DNA of 12,002 nucleotides, taken from positions 1 through 12,002 of the forward strand of contig DASQLD010000186.1 of the NCBI GenBank assembly GCA_035630195.1, given 5' to 3'. Source of the DNA: DASQDN01 sp035630195. GTDB taxonomy: Bacteria; Acidobacteriota; Terriglobia; Bryobacterales; Bryobacteraceae. The translations under genes were made by a program, and so were the position numbers. Shown in pieces: positions 7,750 to 12,002 of the stretch (position 1 is its first letter; each line of letters starts with the position of its first letter). A model generated the notes under the pieces. The model did not search any database. It saw only the letters and a list, made by a program, of their open reading frames with translations, and had not been told where the DNA came from.

Positions 7750-9006
7750 TTAGCTCTTCCCTTTTTGCTCGGGCTCGAGCAGAGCAACCTGCGTGGACTC
7801 GGTAATACCCTTGACTGCGACTTCGTCAGGATTTCGCGCGAGCACTTCGATCGAAACCATGCGGTGGGAATTTCCATCAACCACCCAAACGACCGGCTTG
7901 CCGTTCTCGGCAAAGACTGCCTTTGAGGGCACTATGATCGCGTTCGGACTGCGATCGATCACAACATCCATGCTGCCGTTCATGGAAGGCCGCAAGCGCT
8001 CGTCGGCCTTAGAAATGTGCGCGAAGCCACGGAACGTCCGGGTCGGCGGCCATTCCCATCCCATGACAGTCATAGGAGAAAGCTGGATGAGCTTGGCAGG
8101 AAAGGTCGTCTCCGGAAGCGAATCGATACGCACTCGCACTTCCTGGTTGAGCGCAATACGGCCACGGTCAATTTCCTCCACCTTCCCTTCCATCTCAAGC
8201 GTCGCGAGGTCTGGAATCTCGGCAAGCGCGCCGCCTGGCCAAGCCTGGTCGCCGACCTTGAAGCGTTTCGCGTTCATCCAGCCTTGCGAGTAGTTCGGCA
8301 GTAAATGAAAAACACCGCTGCTGGGAGCACGAACCTCCATCTGCTCCAGCCGATAACGAGTAAGCTCGACTTCATCGTTGGCCTTGTCGCGCGCACGTTT
8401 CAGCGCCGCAACCTTTGCCTCGTCGGAAGCCTTGTTCAAGGCGACGCTCGCATGCTGTACGGCGAGCTTGTTCTCAGCAAGCCCGAGATCAATTCTGCTT
8501 TCCTCGCCTTGTAACTTGCTGACGATCTCCATCTTTGACGCTTCGAGCTTTGCTCGGTCCACCTGATATTGGGCGGTCGCAAGGTCAATTTTGTCTTGCT
8601 CGCCGGTGACGCGGCTAGTCGCCACAGCCTGATCCAGCGCAGCTTGCGCTTGCTTGAGCGCCGCCTCCTTTTCCTGCAATTGCTGCTTTGCAGAACTCGG
8701 ATCGAATCGGAACACAGGATCGCCAACCTTGACCGGCGCGCCCTGATTCGCGACCCAGACAATTCGAAGCTCCGGAACATTCTTCGGCGCGATGACCTGT
8801 GCCGATTGGCGCGCCTTCAATTCGCCGCGGCAGCGCACGATGGCGCTGAAGTCTCCCTTGCGCGCGGGAGCAGTCGGCAGGACATTCGAGGTCCGCGCGT
8901 TCGTAAACTTCGAAACGCCGAGGGTAGCTCCGCCAATAAGGCCGAAGAATAGAACGGTCATCACCGACTTGCGCAATCGCGCCGCAGTGATTCTGAATGG
9001 TCTCAT
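7750..9006 (-). CDS. HlyD/MacA-type periplasmic adaptor 2
   Basis: Periplasmic adaptor (membrane-fusion protein) of 418 residues and the only one of the three adaptors with an unbroken frame. It has an N-terminal membrane anchor at about 14-31. The first half of the lipoyl domain (68-103) contains VIAPKNVPEL and KVGDPVFRFDPS. A long Ala/Glu/Lys/Gln-rich alpha-helical hairpin (104-222) follows, then the second lipoyl half EVRAPSSGVFHLL (224-236), a beta-barrel (about 268-350) with ERLRPSMNGSMDVVI, and a membrane-proximal domain (355-415) with IIVPSKAVFAENGK. This is the full domain order of MacA-like adaptors. The ATG overlaps the stop of adaptor 1 (ATGA, 9003-9006), and its TAA abuts the ATG of adaptor 3 with no gap, so translation of the three is probably coupled. 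The neighbouring permease points to an ABC rather than an RND partner. Confidence 0.92.
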   Translation of the reverse strand: MRPFRITAARLRKSVMTVLFFGLIGGATLGVSKFTNARTSNVLPTAPARKGDFSAIVRCRGELKARQSAQVIAPKNVPELRIVWVANQGAPVKVGDPVFRFDPSSAKQQLQEKEAALKQAQAALDQAVATSRVTGEQDKIDLATAQYQVDRAKLEASKMEIVSKLQGEESRIDLGLAENKLAVQHASVALNKASDEAKVAALKRARDKANDEVELTRYRLEQMEVRAPSSGVFHLLPNYSQGWMNAKRFKVGDQAWPGGALAEIPDLATLEMEGKVEEIDRGRIALNQEVRVRIDSLPETTFPAKLIQLSPMTVMGWEWPPTRTFRGFAHISKADERLRPSMNGSMDVVIDRSPNAIIVPSKAVFAENGKPVVWVVDGNSHRMVSIEVLARNPDEVAVKGITESTQVALLEPEQKGKS

Positions 9007-10098
9007 CGTTTCGCTGCTCCATGAACGATTACGGCGGCTGACAAATCGGGAAGCAGACGCGGGTCGGAGGCATCCATGCGAAAGATCGCGCTAAAGTTGC
9101 GGATCGGACTTCCGAGAGCTGCGGTCGCCACGGGCGATGCGGAATGGAAGCGCGCCTTGAAGACCGCATCCGGGTAGGCGTCGAGATAAACGGTAGCTGT
9201 CGCGCCTTCCTGCAGAACAGCTCCGTCCGGCTCTCCCACTTGGGCTCGAACCTCCATTGTGGTTGGATCGAAAATCTTGAGCAGCGCTTGACCACTTCCG
9301 AGCTGGTCGCCTTCCTGCGCGTTACCCACGGAGCCACCACGCCAGATGTTCTCGAGCGCAACCATTCCGTCAAGCGGCGCCTTCAGCACCAGAGACTCAG
9401 AGTTCCTTTCGAATCGTTCCAGTGCAACCTTCTGGCGCTCCATCTGCAGTTTCAGAATTTCCAGCGAAGGGCTCTCGGCGATGCGGCGGCTCTTGTCACT
9501 CTTCTCGAGGCTCTCAACACGCGCTCGTGCATTGCGCGCTTTCTCCTCGTTCTTCAGGCGATCGATCTCGCTGAGAACCGGACCTTTTTTCAACTGAATT
9601 TCGGCCTTTGCCAGATCGCCTTCCGCCTGGCGAATGTCGGCGGATCGCTTGGCGGCGTCGCTATCGTTCTTCGCAGTCTTCTCACGGACTTGATGAATGA
9701 GATTTTCGTACTTCGCCTTCGCTTCGAGCGCTGCGTCGATCTGTGCAGTCCTGTCGAATTTAGCAAGGAGATCGTTTTTTTTTGACTTGCGTTCCGTTGG
9801 GAACGAGTTTGACGAGAGTGGGACGAAAGTTATTCTGGCCAACGAATCCGGAGATCTGGGGAACTTGAACCGTGAAGGCGCGAACAGCTTGAATCGTTCC
9901 GGTCGCGCGAATATCGGGAGATAAGGCAGAGATCGCGACTGGAGCAGCGGCGGGCTCAACCGACGCTTCAGCGTGAACCGGCTTCACGTGTGTGCATCCG
10001 GCGCACAGCGCCAGGCAACCTAAAAGGATTAAGTCCGGAACGATCCGTTGACGCAAAGTTGTATGCAGCGCGAAACGTCGCGCGACCTTCCCTGACAT
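9003..10098 (-). CDS. HlyD-type periplasmic adaptor 1, probable lipoprotein, frameshifted at an A9 run
   Basis: First gene of the minus-strand unit. The N-terminal frame stops at 9760 and the downstream frame is open to TGA at 9003-9005. Reading eight instead of nine A residues at 9775-9783 gives a continuous 364-residue protein with GTQVKKNDLLAKFD across the join. The ATG at 10098 is preferred, with AGGA about nine bases upstream; a GTG at 10128 has no SD. Residues 19-35 are a hydrophobic signal ending LALCAGC, an imperfect lipobox (C35), so lipid anchoring is plausible. Then come the first lipoyl half to about 113, a helical hairpin (about 118-234), the second lipoyl half SLVLKAPLDGMV (near 235-246) and a beta-barrel to the end (LLPDLSAAVIVHG). 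The membrane-proximal domain present in adaptors 2 and 3 is absent. The stop overlaps the start of adaptor 2. Confidence 0.83.
9775..9783 (-). other. A9 homopolymer at the adaptor 1 frameshift
   Basis: Nine consecutive A residues on the coding (minus) strand lie exactly where the reading frame of adaptor 1 must change by one base. With nine A the product ends VKKKRSPC; with eight it continues VKKNDLLAKFD. Runs of this length are known sites of RNA-polymerase slippage and replication slippage, and they are also a common place for sequencing indels. Confidence 0.75.
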
Positions 10099-10134
10099 TC
10101 GAGGATGTCCTAGCACCTTAGACACCACGAACTG

Positions 10135-10161
10135 AATTTACGAGGAGCGAGAATATTTCAA
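10135..10161 (-). promoter_or_regulatory. Possible promoter of the adaptor-permease-PLP enzyme-RidA unit
   Basis: On the minus strand, TTGAAA (10156-10161) and TAAATT (10135-10140) are separated by 15 bases and lie about 37 bases ahead of the ATG at 10098. The -35 match is good (5 of 6). The -10 match is only 4 of 6 and the spacer is short, so this is a tentative call. The position in the divergent intergenic region supports a promoter somewhere here. Confidence 0.25.
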
Positions 10162-10223
10162 CCGATGCCGAGAGTTGTCGCGTGTATCACATGGTCTCTG
10201 GTAGCGCTCATAAACTGCGAGCC

Positions 10224-10241
10224 TACAATGAGGACTGGAGG
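10224..10241 (+). promoter_or_regulatory. -10-like box and ribosome-binding site of the YtxH-type gene
   Basis: TACAAT (10224-10229) matches a -10 hexamer at five of six positions but has no clear -35 partner. It would leave only a very short leader. GGAGG (10237-10241), five bases before the ATG at 10247, is a strong SD and supports that start. The SD is secure; the -10 is a guess. Confidence 0.45.
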
Positions 10242-10246
10242 AACGG

Positions 10247-10489
10247 ATGTCTTCCGATCGCACTACAAACGTGCTTTGGTTCGCGGCGGGTGTATCGTTA
10301 GGGGCGGCAATTGGTCTGCTCGCGGCGCCGGCTTCGGGCGCGGAAACGCGGCGCTATCTTGCGGATCATGCGGGCTCCGCGCGCGACTATGTCGATCGTG
10401 GCAGGGAACTATATGAGAGGGGCCGCGAACTGGCGGACGAGGCGGCAAACATGTACGAAGAAGGCCGTCACTTGATGGAGGATGTCTAG
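10247..10489 (+). CDS. YtxH-domain small membrane protein
   Basis: Small protein of 80 residues with the YtxH layout: one hydrophobic segment (about 9-27, WFAAGVSLGAAIGLLAAP) ending in the family's conserved motif APASGAETRRYL (27-38; usual form APKSGKETR), followed by a charged amphipathic helix. The helix shows a seven-residue repeat, RGREL at 51-55 and again at 58-62, which suggests a coiled coil or a membrane-surface helix. YtxH-type proteins are often linked to general stress, but their molecular function is not established. GGAGG five bases upstream fixes the start. The aldehyde dehydrogenase ATG follows two bases after the TAG, so the two are probably co-translated. The family call is good; the function is unknown. 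Confidence 0.82.
   Translation: MSSDRTTNVLWFAAGVSLGAAIGLLAAPASGAETRRYLADHAGSARDYVDRGRELYERGRELADEAANMYEEGRHLMEDV
10477..10481 (+). promoter_or_regulatory. Shine-Dalgarno site of the P5C dehydrogenase inside the YtxH-type gene
   Basis: GGAGG within the last codons of the YtxH-type gene lies ten bases before the ATG at 10492. It supports that start and implies coupling of the two genes. Confidence 0.6.
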
Positions 10490-10491
10490 AA

Positions 10492-12002
10492 ATGCTTCAC
10501 CTCCCGGAGTTTCGTAACGAGCCATATCTCGACTTCACGAAGGCTGATAACCGTCGCTCGATGGAAGCAGCGATAGAAGACGTTCGCTCTCAACTTGGGC
10601 GAGAGTATGAGTTGCTGATCTCCGGCAAACGCGAGAAGACTGGTAGCCTTCTTAAGTCTGTAAATCCATCCCGTCCCGCGGAACTCGTCGGCGCGCATCA
10701 TAAGGCGAACGCTGAGCTGGCTCAAAGCGCCGTTGAGGATGCGTTTGACTACTTTCCGGAGTGGAGCGCTACCGAGCCCGTCAAGCGAGTAGAGATGCTT
10801 CTACGGGCGGCGTCCATTCTGCGCGAGCGCAAGCTCGAGTTCAACGCGTGGTTATCTTTCGAGGCCGGAAAAACCTGGCCCGAAGCCGAAGCCGAGACAG
10901 CCGAAGCAATCGATTTCTGCGAATATTACGCGCGTCAGATGCTGCGATTCCTGCCAGCTCCTGCGCCCGTACAGATGCCGGGCGAGCGGGACGAGGTGCG
11001 CTACCTTCCTTTGGGTGTTGGTGTAATCATTCCGCCATGGAATTTCGCGCTCGCGATTCTCGCGGGCATGACGACGGCTGCGCTGGTAACGGGAAATACG
11101 GTGATCGTTAAGCCATCAAGCGAGACGCCGATCATCGCCCACAAGTTTGCGGAAGTGCTTCTCGAAGCCGGGTTCCCTGGGCGATCCTTTTCCCTGATGG
11201 TCGGCAGTGGCGCGGAAGTCGGGGACCTGATCGTAACTCATCCAAAGACTCGATTCATCTCCTTCACAGGGTCGCGAGACGTTGGACTACGGATCAATGA
11301 GCTTGCGGCGAAACCACAAAAAGGACAGATCTGGATCAAGCGCGTGATCGCCGAGATGGGCGGTAAGGATGCGATCGTTGTTGACCGGGATGTGGATGTC
11401 GACACCGCGGCGCACGGGGTGATGATCTCGGCATTTGGCTATCAGGGACAGAAATGCTCGGCTTGCTCTCGTGCCATTGTGGACGAGGCAATCTACGACG
11501 AGTTCGTACAAAAGTTGAAAGACAAAATAGCGACTCTGAAGGTCGGGCCGACCGATAACCCTGAGAACTACATGGGACCGGTGATCAGCGCGGGCGCTCA
11601 AAAGACGATCCTCGAATACATTGAACATGGCAAGCGGGAAGGAACATTGTTAACCGGGGGCGGAGTAGCATCGGGCGATGGTTACTTCCTGCAGCCAACG
11701 GTATTCGGTGACATCGATCGTGACGACAAGCTTTTTCAGGAAGAGATTTTCGGACCAGTGCTGGCGGTGACGAAAGCTAAGGATTTTGACCATGCTCTCG
11801 AACTTGCCAATGACACCGAGTACGGGCTCACAGGGGCCGTGTATACGAATGATCGTGAAAAGATCGAAAAGGCTCGGGACAAATTCTTCGTCGGCAATCT
11901 GTACATCAATCGGAAATGTACCGGCGCAATGGTGGGAGCGCATCCATTTGGGGGATTTAATATGTCGGGTACCGACTCAAAGGCTGGAGGTCCTGACTAC
12001 TT
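10492..12002 (+). CDS. L-glutamate gamma-semialdehyde (1-pyrroline-5-carboxylate) dehydrogenase, 3' end missing
   Basis: NAD-dependent aldehyde dehydrogenase that oxidises glutamate semialdehyde, formed from 1-pyrroline-5-carboxylate, to glutamate. This is the last step of proline and arginine/ornithine breakdown. The frame is open from ATG 10492 to the right edge (503 codons); RocA/PruA-type stand-alone enzymes have about 515 residues, so only the tail is missing. Visible elements are the oxyanion Asn in PWNFALAI (N184), the cofactor-binding Lys in VKPSSETP (K207), FTGSRDVG (258-265), the general-base Glu in AEMGGKD (E288), the nucleophile Cys in GQKCSACSR (C322) and EEIFGPV (417-423). E288 and C322 match the numbering I recall for the Thermus P5C dehydrogenase. 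The N-terminal FRNEPYLDF and the terminal HPFGGFNMSGTDSKAGGPDY are typical of this subfamily and set it apart from general ALDHs. No proline dehydrogenase is in view. It is the second gene after the YtxH-type protein. Confidence 0.94.
   Translation, partial: MLHLPEFRNEPYLDFTKADNRRSMEAAIEDVRSQLGREYELLISGKREKTGSLLKSVNPSRPAELVGAHHKANAELAQSAVEDAFDYFPEWSATEPVKRVEMLLRAASILRERKLEFNAWLSFEAGKTWPEAEAETAEAIDFCEYYARQMLRFLPAPAPVQMPGERDEVRYLPLGVGVIIPPWNFALAILAGMTTAALVTGNTVIVKPSSETPIIAHKFAEVLLEAGFPGRSFSLMVGSGAEVGDLIVTHPKTRFISFTGSRDVGLRINELAAKPQKGQIWIKRVIAEMGGKDAIVVDRDVDVDTAAHGVMISAFGYQGQKCSACSRAIVDEAIYDEFVQKLKDKIATLKVGPTDNPENYMGPVISAGAQKTILEYIEHGKREGTLLTGGGVASGDGYFLQPTVFGDIDRDDKLFQEEIFGPVLAVTKAKDFDHALELANDTEYGLTGAVYTNDREKIEKARDKFFVGNLYINRKCTGAMVGAHPFGGFNMSGTDSKAGGPDY

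Larger units (their letters stand above)
10099..10246. other. Divergent intergenic region
   Basis: About 148 bases between the diverging adaptor 1 and YtxH-type genes. It must hold the promoter or promoters of the right-hand unit and probably of the minus-strand unit. Weak hexamers are listed separately. No clear operator, riboswitch or terminator hairpin was seen. Confidence 0.5.

Noticed and set aside
9144..9785. 213-codon plus-strand open frame opposite adaptor 1
   Set aside because: It lies antisense to the helical hairpin and lipoyl region of adaptor 1. The Leu-rich sequence is the expected mirror of Glu/Lys-rich coiled-coil codons.
10761..11111. 116-codon plus-strand frame inside the P5C dehydrogenase
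   Set aside because: It is Arg/Ser-rich with no domain and lies out of frame within the dehydrogenase, whose catalytic motifs are all in the other frame.

Overview
The window looks like a chromosomal segment from an Acidobacteriota-type bacterium. This is an inference from gene content. The first gene is a large Oar-like TonB-dependent receptor with an N-terminal carboxypeptidase-regulatory-like domain, a family strongly expanded in that phylum. It is accompanied by twin-arginine-exported enzymes, a SelA-like PLP protein with a C-terminal beta-rich extension, and a MacB-type permease with several HlyD-type adaptors. No rRNA, tRNA, CRISPR array, insertion sequence or phage gene was seen. The DNA is densely coding and the largest gap between genes is about 150 bases.

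Layout: (1) 3-3059, plus strand, most of a TonB-dependent outer-membrane receptor whose start lies left of the window. (2) 3064-10098, minus strand, a tightly packed unit read from right to left: three HlyD/MacA-type periplasmic adaptors (9003-10098, 7750-9006, 6462-7749), a MacB/FtsX-type permease (5224-6465), a Tat-exported SelA-like PLP enzyme (3545-5170) and a Tat-exported RidA-family protein (3064-3528). Junctions are ATGA overlaps, a direct TAA-ATG abutment, a 53-base gap and a 16-base gap, so an operon is likely. No ABC ATPase is present next to the permease. (3) 10247-12002, plus strand, a small YtxH-type membrane protein followed two bases later by a 1-pyrroline-5-carboxylate (glutamate semialdehyde) dehydrogenase that runs off the right edge. 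The two transcription units diverge from the 10099-10246 region.

Function: the minus-strand unit joins an export machine (adaptors plus permease) to what looks like a periplasmic amino-acid or amino-sugar chemistry pair. Beta-eliminating PLP enzymes release enamine/imine intermediates, and RidA proteins hydrolyse such intermediates. Here both partners carry Tat signals and sit side by side. Two of the three adaptor genes are interrupted by a one-base frameshift at the same structural point, the end of the first half of the lipoyl domain. One of these falls in a run of nine A residues. These could be assembly errors, pseudogenisation or, at the A9 run, transcriptional slippage. The right-hand unit points to proline/arginine catabolism to glutamate.
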